This document shows, one piece after another, positions 1-7,019 of a DNA stretch of 9,545 nt (positions are counted from its first letter, which is position 1; each line of letters begins with the position of its first letter). The stretch is from Deltaproteobacteria bacterium (GTDB taxonomy: Bacteria > Bdellovibrionota_C > UBA2361 > JAAYZI01). Position numbers and translations under genes: made by a program. Under the pieces are notes generated by a model, which saw nothing but the letters and a program-made list of their open reading frames with translations, was not told where the DNA came from and did not search any database. The stretch spans positions 1 through 9,545 of the forward strand of contig JAAYZI010000159.1 in the NCBI GenBank assembly GCA_012514925.1, written 5' to 3'.

Positions 1-5
1 ATGTT

Positions 6-23
6 ACTTTCTCTGGAGAAAGT
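6..23. repeat. 18-base palindrome, repeat copy 1
   Basis: ACTTTCTCTGGAGAAAGT has perfect 8-base arms (ACTTTCTC and GAGAAAGT) around a 2-base TG centre. As RNA from the plus strand it could fold as a 7-bp stem with a CUGG loop, extendable by a U-G wobble. It is followed by GAAGTTTTATC, whose four T residues are too few and too far from the stem for a normal intrinsic terminator. As DNA the near-perfect dyad would suit a dimeric protein binding site or a recombination or replication site. None of these roles is demonstrated. Confidence 0.85.
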
Positions 24-96
24 GAAGTTTTATCGCCTGGGCTGAAAATAAAAATTTGTGTGAGCTATTCGGGTGAGCGGTTTTACCATGAATGTT

Positions 97-114
97 ACTT
101 TCTCTGGAGAAAGT
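97..114. repeat. 18-base palindrome, repeat copy 2
   Basis: This is an exact second copy of the ACTTTCTC-TG-GAGAAAGT dyad, 91 bases from the first. Both arms and the centre are unchanged. With so little divergence between the copies, this identity does not by itself show selection on the dyad. I saw no third copy of the palindrome in the rest of the window, where coding sequence dominates. Confidence 0.85.
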
Positions 115-222
115 GAAGTTTTATCGCTTGGGCTGAAAATAAAAATTTGTGTGAGCTATTCCGTGGGTGAATGGTTACAGGCGATCTTCTAGCGGCGTAA
201 AAAGTTGGAAAGCAGTGTTTGG

Positions 223-1530
223 TTATATCACCAAAGTAGAGGATCGACGAACGTATAACCACTGGCCACCATCTGGGATCCAAAGTTTTCCCGGCCCTCT
301 AAAATCTTCTTTGCGCAAGCTTTCAGGGTTCCGGTAGCCGAGACCAACTTTCGCGCAGTCTGTTTCGGGGATTTGAGTTGCGAGCGTGACCTTAAAAGGG
401 AATTGCTCTTTACCATCAATCATACTTCCCAACCCGCGCACGTTAATCACATGAGAAGCCACATTTTTGTTGAATTTTGGATTTTTTTTGCAGAAATCAA
501 CGACGTAATCTCGACCATGGTAACCGATCTCACGGATCTCTCGCTCCATGGCGCTGTTTGAGTGAAAGCAGTGTATGTGTGGAGCAAAAAGGATTATTTC
601 TCCTCCTGGTGCAAGTACTCCTGGCTTTTGCAATTTGTAAGAACCTTTGCCAGCAGTCCATACTTCGTCGTACATCTCCGGCAAACATTGAACTATGACA
701 GACTTCTCTTCGTCCAGGTAACGAATATGTAATCTAGAGGACAGGGCAGCTGCTTGTTTAAGAGCAGCCGAGAAACCAGAAAGTCCCTCGCCAGTATACA
801 AACCTTTGGCAAGTACTCGGCGGGAGTCATCTTCCTGGTAGACCATATTAAAGGAGAGTACTGGGGTGTTGGGAATGCTGTTAAAAATGTGTTTTGTCCC
901 CTCATCCACTACCTCACGGGCTGCATTATCCAAACAACCGATGATATCAGGAATTCCGATTAGCACTGCCGCCCAGTGAAAAAAACCGATAACCTCCGGG
1001 CCGGATATTCCCGGAAAGAATATCTTGGTCCCCCCTGAATAACCGACAGCTTCATGAGGCACCGTCCCGGAAACCGCGATTATTAAATCATAATTATCCC
1101 GGAGCAATTTATTCACGGTGACCGGCAAAGGGATATCTAAGTGTCCTCGTGTTTTTTCTCTAACAAAGGATGCAGGAATCTCAGCAGGCTCGTATAACTG
1201 AGAGCTGTTATCAAATTCATGGTTAAAACAAGTCCCAAGCTTTGGGAAGCCGCCGCCTATTAATCCAAGCTTAGTGAGAATTTCAACTTCGGACATCGGG
1301 CGATGGGTGCCCCCCGCATTTAATGTATCAAGACGTTCTAGGCTGCCTTCGGCTAACAAGCGATAAATGCACGGCACTAAAACGTGGCTATAGTCGTGAC
1401 GAGAATAATCGGGATGAATGAGCAAGACACGCTTGGCGGTGGTATATGCGGCAAGAGTGTTTTTGGTTACGGTTTCGATCTCAGAAAGTGAGAGTTCGCT
1501 ATTTGGTTGCTCCGCCGCAAAGCCTTTCAT
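223..1530 (-). CDS. LarA-family (DUF2088) nickel-dependent racemase/epimerase-like protein
   Basis: The 435-residue protein looks full length for the LarA/DUF2088 family, whose members racemise or epimerise 2-hydroxyacids (lactate, malate, phenyllactate, gluconate and others) using a nickel-pincer nucleotide. Visible motifs in order are DYSR (Asp41, Arg44), GGTHRP (His76), HEAVGYSGGTK (His159 to Lys169) and His185. The spacing His159-Lys169-His185 (10 and 16) equals that of L. plantarum LarA His174-Lys184-His200: catalytic His, the Lys that holds the cofactor, and a nickel ligand. The C-terminal half carries family signatures EIGYHGRDY (about 334-342), ASHVINVRG (358-366) and VGLGYRNP (395-402). 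There is no signal peptide or membrane segment, so it should be cytosolic. The ATG at 1530 has a GGAG site 7 bases upstream. The cofactor genes larB, larC and larE are not adjacent. Family assignment is firm. The substrate is unknown, so I give no larA symbol. Confidence 0.9.
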   Translation of the reverse strand: MKGFAAEQPNSELSLSEIETVTKNTLAAYTTAKRVLLIHPDYSRHDYSHVLVPCIYRLLAEGSLERLDTLNAGGTHRPMSEVEILTKLGLIGGGFPKLGTCFNHEFDNSSQLYEPAEIPASFVREKTRGHLDIPLPVTVNKLLRDNYDLIIAVSGTVPHEAVGYSGGTKIFFPGISGPEVIGFFHWAAVLIGIPDIIGCLDNAAREVVDEGTKHIFNSIPNTPVLSFNMVYQEDDSRRVLAKGLYTGEGLSGFSAALKQAAALSSRLHIRYLDEEKSVIVQCLPEMYDEVWTAGKGSYKLQKPGVLAPGGEIILFAPHIHCFHSNSAMEREIREIGYHGRDYVVDFCKKNPKFNKNVASHVINVRGLGSMIDGKEQFPFKVTLATQIPETDCAKVGLGYRNPESLRKEDFRGPGKLWIPDGGQWLYVRRSSTLVI

Positions 1531-1653
1531 TTGGTCACTCCGAATTGATCATTCAAGATGATACCGCAATTAGTCAAAATATTCTATTGATTTCTTCTGC
1601 GCACTCGGCGAGGTCTTTTTAAGATATGCAGGACGACTTTCTGCAAGGGACTC
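1531..1653 (-). other. Intergenic gap between recD and the LarA-like gene
   Basis: These 123 bases hold no gene. A TAGAAT hexamer (plus-strand 1581-1586) matches five of six bases of the sigma70 -10 consensus, about 45 bases from the start codon. The sequence 17 bases upstream of it (GCCGAG) does not resemble a -35 box. A TTGACT (1572-1577) also exists, but a matching -10 would place the transcript start on top of the ribosome binding site. A 5-bp stem TGCAG/CTGCA (1627-1631 and 1641-1645) lies just after the recD stop without a T-tract. The gap could therefore contain a weak promoter, or it could simply be read through from recCBD. Confidence 0.4.
1538..1541 (-). promoter_or_regulatory. Ribosome binding site of the LarA-like gene
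   Basis: On the minus strand GGAG is followed by TGACCAA and then ATG, a 7-base spacing. This supports the start at 1530 and gives the gene its own translation initiation, unlike the coupled rec genes upstream. Confidence 0.7.
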
Positions 1654-3360
1654 TCAACCTACATCTTCCTTCCGTCCTCGCCTCAGCCTTTCCCCGAGCC
1701 CTGAATGTCGGCTCGTGGCTTTGCCGAGCGCCTCTTTTAACGCTTCGCGGCTTGCCCACACACGTACTCTGCTCCGCGCGCGAGTCACAGCTGTGTACAC
1801 CAGCTCACGCGTAGCAACCGCGCTCTTAGGGGGAAGCACAAAAAACACCTCCTCGAATTCACTGCCCTGGCTCTTATGCACGCTGGCGGCGTAAAAAGGT
1901 ACAAGTCCCGAAAATCTGGCAATCGGAAAAGGCTTAAGTGCGCCGCCATCCGCCGGGAACCAAGCCGCAAGCCGATCAGACCCCGGACTCTCCTCCCAAA
2001 TCATGCCTACGTCGCCGTTAAACACCTTTAGATCATAATCATTGGCGGTAGCCATCACCGGCTCGCCACGGTAGTGAGAGTGCGTCGAAAAACCAAGCCG
2101 AGTTTTTACTCGGCGGTTAATGACATCCACTCCCAGCGTGCCCACTCTAGTCGCGGCGATAATCCGAAAACGCTCGGCCAGTTTGAAGGCCTCCTCAACC
2201 GACGCGGCCGCGGCGATAGCTTCAAACTTCTCAGCGGCCAGTTCATCAATACACGCGTAAAACCGGGCTAAATCCTCCTCCCACGCCAGCGCATCCCCCA
2301 GCGCCTCAAAAAGCCCCCGCGCATCGGCTCGACGTATGGCACTTGCAGCCGAAACCAAACCCTCAGCATTAGCGGAACGGTGGTTTTCGGTAAGCTCCGC
2401 AATCCTTCCAAAGAGGGGTGAGGCAGGTTCCAACCCTGCTTGGCAGATCTCTCCCAGCACCGCCCCAGCTTCCACCGAAGCTAACTGATCCTTATCACCA
2501 AGCATTACAAAGTCGACCCCTGGCAAGAGGGCGGCACAAAGTCTAGCCATAAGCGTGAGCGAGCACATTGAAGCTTCATCCAGAATCACAAGATCGAATT
2601 CAAGTGGATTCTCTGGACCGCGCAAAAAAATCCCTCTTGTTTTGGAGTAACCGAGCAAGCGGTGTAACGTGAATGTGCGCGTATCAAGGCCCTCCAAAAT
2701 TAACGTCGCCAGCGCTTTTGAGACTACTCCACGCTCACAGCTACTCCTAACCGATTCGGCCAGTCGCGCGGCTGCTTTGCCAGTGGGCGCCGCTAGCGCA
2801 ACCCGCGGCGGAGGCTTTCCGAGGGCTTGCGCCAGCAATATACGCGCCGCTATTACTCTAAGCACAGTCGAAGTCTTTCCGGTTCCAGGCCCACCTGTAA
2901 TAACCGTAAAGCCGCCGCGTAAAGCAACCTCTACAGCCTGACGCTGACTCGCATCAGCTCCGCTTACGACCACACCTAAAACATCTTCAAGCACCGCGGA
3001 CTTATAAGGTTCCACCATGCCACTAAGCACGCGAGCCACTAAGCACTCATCGTCAAAGTGGCGCTTCAGATAGAGGCGTGAGCCATCTACTATGATCGGA
3101 TAAGGGCCGGAATCTGCGGCGGTGCCAACCACCTTTGAATCTAAAAGAGCCGAAACTATCTGAGTGAGATTCAAATCCTGCAAGCCCTGTACTCCACCCA
3201 GACAACTTAAGTCTAAACAGCTATGCCCCTCCTCCACTGCGCTGATTAAACGCACTACCACGCTGCGCAGGATGCTGCTCTTATCCCCGCTGCTACCGCG
3301 GACCATCAGCTCGGCAAATCGCCTTGCGAGTATAGAGTCTGACTGTTCCTGCAGCTTCAT
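1654..3360 (-). CDS. recD: Exodeoxyribonuclease V subunit alpha, RecD 5'-3' helicase
   Basis: The 568-residue protein is an SF1B helicase, slightly shorter than E. coli RecD (608). RecD is the fast 5'-3' motor of RecBCD, which unwinds double-strand ends for recombination and degrades foreign linear DNA. Residues 1-130 form the N-terminal domain expected to contact RecC. The helicase core follows: Walker A GGPGTGKTS (156-164), motif Ia APTGKAAARL (191-200), HRLLG (233-237), Walker B VILDEASM (258-265), motif III MLGDKDQLASVEAG (286-299), TENHRS (324-329), FNGDVG (447-452), SVHKSQGSEF (493-502) and VYTAVTRARS (521-530). All are intact. The ATG overlaps the recB stop as ATGA, with GGGAGG six bases upstream. 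It is the last gene of the recCBD block. The short RecD of RecBCD fits better than the longer stand-alone RecD2 or TraA types because of the length and the neighbours. Confidence 0.96.
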   Translation of the reverse strand: MKLQEQSDSILARRFAELMVRGSSGDKSSILRSVVVRLISAVEEGHSCLDLSCLGGVQGLQDLNLTQIVSALLDSKVVGTAADSGPYPIIVDGSRLYLKRHFDDECLVARVLSGMVEPYKSAVLEDVLGVVVSGADASQRQAVEVALRGGFTVITGGPGTGKTSTVLRVIAARILLAQALGKPPPRVALAAPTGKAAARLAESVRSSCERGVVSKALATLILEGLDTRTFTLHRLLGYSKTRGIFLRGPENPLEFDLVILDEASMCSLTLMARLCAALLPGVDFVMLGDKDQLASVEAGAVLGEICQAGLEPASPLFGRIAELTENHRSANAEGLVSAASAIRRADARGLFEALGDALAWEEDLARFYACIDELAAEKFEAIAAAASVEEAFKLAERFRIIAATRVGTLGVDVINRRVKTRLGFSTHSHYRGEPVMATANDYDLKVFNGDVGMIWEESPGSDRLAAWFPADGGALKPFPIARFSGLVPFYAASVHKSQGSEFEEVFFVLPPKSAVATRELVYTAVTRARSRVRVWASREALKEALGKATSRHSGLGERLRRGRKEDVG

Positions 3361-6300
3361 GACTCCCCTCCCATCAGACTACTTAGGCGCGCGATCTGCT
3401 CCGGTATAATTACGTCAATATAAACCGAGTGATTGCACGGTCCCTTTTTGCCAGGCATGCCGCGCACAAAGGGGTAGATCACCGTCCCTAAATGCAGGCT
3501 TGGCTCGTACTCCTTAAGCCGCAACCTAAGATAACGGTGCAGCGAAACTGCATAGAGTAGGTACTGCAAAGTGTAGAGCGAGTCATCCATGGCCCAAGCC
3601 AAACGCTCCGGCGCATAGTCCAGGGCATGTTCTCCTAAGTAGTTACTCTTCCAATCGACGATGTGATACTTCCGGTCCTTTCGGAAAACCAGGTCTATAA
3701 ATCCATCTAAAAACCCATAGACCTCACTGAATTTGAGGCGGCTTACCCGAGCGGAGATTGCGGCGGCGCGCGCAGATCCGCACTCTCTAAGAATATTAGC
3801 CAGGCGAGCAGGGTTTAAATTACCGATGCTGAAGCAAAAAGCTACTTCCGCCAGACGGTCCTCCGGCGCGATCTCAGAGAGCCTGAAAACCCCGCTACCC
3901 ACGTCGAGTGGCGTGCTCATAGTCCGTAAAACAGCTTCGCGATAAGCTGCTACGGCGGCAGTTTGATCATCAGGCTGAACTCCCCAAAGAGTGAGTGCGC
4001 GCTCGATCATCGCGGTGGATTTGGCGCTCTGCACATCGCAAAAATCTATTTTTTCCAGGATGTGATGCAGACAGCTTCCGGCTTCAGTCCCGGCCGGAAG
4101 CCCTGCTACGGGAGGCGCAATATCTGGAGCGCTCTCCTCCCGGCCACTTCCATCTCCGAGATTAACCATGTACACTTCCGCTTCATCTTCACCACCGCGT
4201 AGATCACGAAGATCCGCTTTACGCTTCAGCCCCGAAAAGCTCGTGCGCCCATACGGATCTTTAAGCTGCCTCTCCGCTGTAAATTTTAGGGGCGGGCGCA
4301 GATCCTCATTGGCAGCCTGCTCTGCCACAGAGACGCTCGATCCCCCACCCTCCGAATCCATGCCGCCGTCATGCTCCAAGACTTTCAGCCAAGACAGCTC
4401 ACCAGGTTTAGGACCTAACGCCTCTTTAAAAAGATCATCCATGACCCAGGGTCTGATGCGTCTGGAGCGATTACCAGCCGGAGCCCAAGCCAATCGGCAA
4501 ATATACTTAGCGCGTGTAATCGCCACATACAAAAGCCTGGCATCCTCGGCCTTAATTTCATTAAGCACGAGCGCACTGCGCTCATCAGAGCCTCCAAACT
4601 CAACACTCACATCCAGTACCCGCGCATAATCGCCGTTTGAATTTTTTAGGTGATAGGTTAGCGGGGGCTTTGGATTGACCGGCCCTCTCCACATAAATGG
4701 CACGAACACAACCGGAAATTCCAAACCCTTGGCGGCATGAATTGTCATGACTCTTACCGCATCTTCATCACTTTCCAATCTCAGCTGCTCGTGATCTGCC
4801 GGGCGCGGTTGCTCGCGCGCGATACCAGCCTTTAACCATGCCAGCAGCGCTGCCGGCCCGCACTGGGTAGCATGAGCCTGTGCCGCCAAAAGCTCAGTGA
4901 GATGCCGATAATTAGTTATCACCCGCTCCCCGCCACGCCAGGAAGCTAAACGCGGGGTCGTGCCGGCTCGCCTCAGTAGCTCTGCTCCTAAGGCATGCAC
5001 ACCCTCCCTGTGCCAAAGCTCTCCTAGAGCCAACATCTCCTCAAAGAAAACCGTAAACTCCCGGCCGTCTCTGCCAAAGCCCTCAATATCAACCGGATCA
5101 AGCCCCAAGAGCGGCGTAATTGCAGCGCTCATAAACGCAAGGTGATCGCTTGGCGAGAGCAGCGCCTGCAGCACCGCCGCTAGGTCGTGTGCTTCGCGCG
5201 TGTCAAAAACACTCCCCGATTTTGCGCTGACCGCATTTACCCCGGCCTGAATCAGCTCCCTAATCATCCTGCGCCCCTGCTGGTGAGTACCCACCAATAC
5301 CGCGATATCCGAGGCCCGGATTTTTCTCTGCTCTCCCGCTTTCGCATCCACTCCGTCTTGCGGACCAAAAAGCGTAAGCGTATCCTCAGCCAGCATACGC
5401 GCAATCTCAAGCGCTTCGTAGTGAGCCACAATCTCCTCGTTCACAGAGTCGGAGTTTCCTGCATCCCGGTTATAGTTGCACAGCGTGAGAGCATGCGTCA
5501 GCGCACGCCCGCCCAGCTCCACACGACTTTGATTGTAGGCGTGGTTGGACTCATAGGTTATAAGCTCATTGTAAAATGGTGGCGCTCCATTCCCTCCCGC
5601 CGTCCCGCGAGCCGACTCCGATCCAAAAAGATGATTAACTGCATCTACCAGCGGCTTAATTGAGCGGCGGTTGGTAGCCAAAGTGGCATGGGTTTGCACT
5701 CTGCTCTTAGTCGTGAGGTAGGCATAAATATCCGCGCCGCGAAAGGCGTAGATCGACTGTTTTGGATCGCCCACTACAATCAACGCCGCGCCCTCTTCCT
5801 CTGCCGGATAAATCGCGGAGAGGATCTCAAATTGATCGGGATCGGTGTCTTGATACTCATCTACAAGCGCCACCGGAAAGCGTTTGCGCACCAAACATGC
5901 TAAATTGCACTGCGGTCCCTCGCTCAGGGATGCGCGCATTAATGAGATCAGATCGTCAAAAGATATCTGGCCAAGCTCGTTCTTTCTCCTTCTCATAGCG
6001 ACGGCTATTTGTTCCAGCGCGGCTTTACGATGCCAGGAGATTAGATCCATCAGGCCGCGCGCCATCCGCTCACGTTGCCAAGCCGCAAGTGCGCAGATTG
6101 AACTTACGGTTTGATTATCCACCGCCTGCGCGCCTTTCTCCAAAAAACTCTGACTAAACTCATCACCTTTTAAGAAAATCATGCCCTCTCTGTCTGCAAC
6201 AATCCGCCCTACCTCTCTTAGTAGTTTTGCGCGAGATCTTCCCAGCCCATTTTTCTCTATGAAGGAGATTAGTTCCTCCTCCTGGTAAGTCTTCTTCACG

Positions 6301-7019
6301 GCGTTATAAAGATCACGGTACTCTTTTATAACGCCGCTCGCGTTAAACCGCTGCGGCGTAGGCCCGCATGGGATCTCACCTTGATTGTTGAAACGCACAT
6401 CCCGCATCCCCAACTGAAGCGGAGAGACCTGTAGAATCTTGGAAAAGGTCCAATCGTTATGGTAGAGCCAAGATGCCTCGTCAGAGGAAAATGTGCTACC
6501 GAAATTCTTCCGCCAATAATCGGCTTTAGCCTCTTCAAAGTAGCGACTATCATCCTCGATTAATTCACTCTCAAAGATCACACAGCTCTCAAAGGCAAAC
6601 TCTCGTAGCATCCTTTCGCAGAAAGAGTGGATCGTAAAAACGGAGGCTTGATCAAATGTTGCCAGAGCTAACGCCACCCGTCTTAGCGTGAGCTCGCGGC
6701 CGGTGCCTCCATAACGCCGGTCAATCTCTTTCAACAGCTCACTCTCAAATTCATCTGCAGCTTCACCCCCACTTAGCGCTTGACGCAGATGGGTCAACCT
6801 TAAGCGGATACGCTCCTTAAGCTCCGCAGTGGCAGCGCGGGTGAAGGTAATCGCTAATATTTCTTCAAGCCTGCGGTCATCCAACACAATCAAGCGGCAA
6901 ATCAGCGAAGTTAATGCGTAGGTCTTGCCGGTGCCGGCGCTTGCTTCAATCAGGAGACGGCCGTCCTTAGGAAGCGGCGCTAGAGCATTAAACTCTGCGG
7001 TTTGCACAGGCACTCTCAT
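3357..7019 (-). CDS. recB: Exodeoxyribonuclease V subunit beta, RecB helicase-nuclease
   Basis: The 1220-residue protein (E. coli RecB has 1180) is the 3'-5' SF1A helicase and sole nuclease of RecBCD, and also loads RecA. Helicase motifs: Walker A EASAGTGKT (25-33), Ia ITFTRAATAEL (57-67), FTIHSFC (128-134), motif II LVDEYQDTD (385-393), motif III VGDPKQSIYAFRGAD (416-430), motif V VMTIHAAKGLEFPVVFVP (757-774) and motif VI LLYVAITRAK (829-838). A probably flexible, charged linker (about 885-975), with TSFSGL near 926-931, leads to the nuclease domain. Nuclease residues: His985 in GSCLHHILE, Asp1109 in GFIDLVF, Asp1122 and Lys1124 in VDWKSN, then QYLLY (1152-1156) and the YPFVRGM strand (1182-1188). 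The Asp1109-Asp1122-Lys1124 spacing equals E. coli Asp1067-Asp1080-Lys1082. Nothing essential is missing, so an active enzyme is expected. The ATG overlaps the recC stop as ATGA. Confidence 0.98.
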   Translation of the reverse strand: MRVPVQTAEFNALAPLPKDGRLLIEASAGTGKTYALTSLICRLIVLDDRRLEEILAITFTRAATAELKERIRLRLTHLRQALSGGEAADEFESELLKEIDRRYGGTGRELTLRRVALALATFDQASVFTIHSFCERMLREFAFESCVIFESELIEDDSRYFEEAKADYWRKNFGSTFSSDEASWLYHNDWTFSKILQVSPLQLGMRDVRFNNQGEIPCGPTPQRFNASGVIKEYRDLYNAVKKTYQEEELISFIEKNGLGRSRAKLLREVGRIVADREGMIFLKGDEFSQSFLEKGAQAVDNQTVSSICALAAWQRERMARGLMDLISWHRKAALEQIAVAMRRRKNELGQISFDDLISLMRASLSEGPQCNLACLVRKRFPVALVDEYQDTDPDQFEILSAIYPAEEEGAALIVVGDPKQSIYAFRGADIYAYLTTKSRVQTHATLATNRRSIKPLVDAVNHLFGSESARGTAGGNGAPPFYNELITYESNHAYNQSRVELGGRALTHALTLCNYNRDAGNSDSVNEEIVAHYEALEIARMLAEDTLTLFGPQDGVDAKAGEQRKIRASDIAVLVGTHQQGRRMIRELIQAGVNAVSAKSGSVFDTREAHDLAAVLQALLSPSDHLAFMSAAITPLLGLDPVDIEGFGRDGREFTVFFEEMLALGELWHREGVHALGAELLRRAGTTPRLASWRGGERVITNYRHLTELLAAQAHATQCGPAALLAWLKAGIAREQPRPADHEQLRLESDEDAVRVMTIHAAKGLEFPVVFVPFMWRGPVNPKPPLTYHLKNSNGDYARVLDVSVEFGGSDERSALVLNEIKAEDARLLYVAITRAKYICRLAWAPAGNRSRRIRPWVMDDLFKEALGPKPGELSWLKVLEHDGGMDSEGGGSSVSVAEQAANEDLRPPLKFTAERQLKDPYGRTSFSGLKRKADLRDLRGGEDEAEVYMVNLGDGSGREESAPDIAPPVAGLPAGTEAGSCLHHILEKIDFCDVQSAKSTAMIERALTLWGVQPDDQTAAVAAYREAVLRTMSTPLDVGSGVFRLSEIAPEDRLAEVAFCFSIGNLNPARLANILRECGSARAAAISARVSRLKFSEVYGFLDGFIDLVFRKDRKYHIVDWKSNYLGEHALDYAPERLAWAMDDSLYTLQYLLYAVSLHRYLRLRLKEYEPSLHLGTVIYPFVRGMPGKKGPCNHSVYIDVIIPEQIARLSSLMGGES
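3367..3372 (-). promoter_or_regulatory. Ribosome binding site of recD
   Basis: The minus strand reads GGGAGG, then GGAGTC, then ATG. This purine-rich site lies inside the last codons of recB and fixes the start used here. Together with the 4-base ATGA overlap it indicates translational coupling. Confidence 0.75.

Larger units (their letters stand above)
1..178. repeat. Two-copy tandem direct repeat, 91-base period
   Basis: Bases 1-70 and 92-161 are identical except for one C/T difference (37 versus 128). The similarity then continues more loosely: GGGTGA plus a GGTT..AC tail appears at 71-86 and again at 165-178, after a 3-base insertion and a 2-base deletion. The unit is thus at least 70 bases, probably about 86. 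The first copy starts exactly at the window edge, so the array may extend further left. The unit is AT-rich (21 G+C in the first 60 bases). It has a palindrome near one end and an A-rich stretch (AAAATAAAAATTT) in the middle. It lies immediately downstream of the LarA-like gene. It has no spacer-repeat alternation, so it is not CRISPR-like, and I recognise no known repeat family. The repeat itself is certain; its function is unknown. Confidence 0.93.

Noticed and set aside
1..178. CRISPR array
   Set aside because: The units are adjacent and about 86-91 bases long, with no alternation of short repeats and unique spacers, and no cas gene is nearby.
218..235. Inverted repeat TTTGGT-TATATC-ACCAAA across the stop codon of the LarA-like gene, as a terminator
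   Set aside because: It is only 6 bp and AT-rich. The nearest T-tract (TTTTT on the minus strand) lies about 12 bases beyond the stem, which is not the form of an intrinsic terminator.
885..1000. Possible frameshift or decay in the LarA-like gene
   Set aside because: The frame is uninterrupted from 1530 to 223 and all family motifs occur in order, so the gene is intact.
1548..1577. TTGACT plus AATGAT as a promoter for the LarA-like gene
   Set aside because: The spacing is 18 bases with a 4/6 match at -10, and the transcript would start at about the ribosome binding site, leaving almost no leader.
1627..1645. TGCAG/CTGCA hairpin after recD as a terminator
   Set aside because: A five-base stem with a nine-base loop and no following T-run in either direction is too weak.
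4168..5663. Plus-strand open frames of 150-160 codons inside recB (4168-4629, 5187-5663)
   Set aside because: They run antisense to strongly conserved recB sequence, resemble no protein family I know, and are typical shadow frames.
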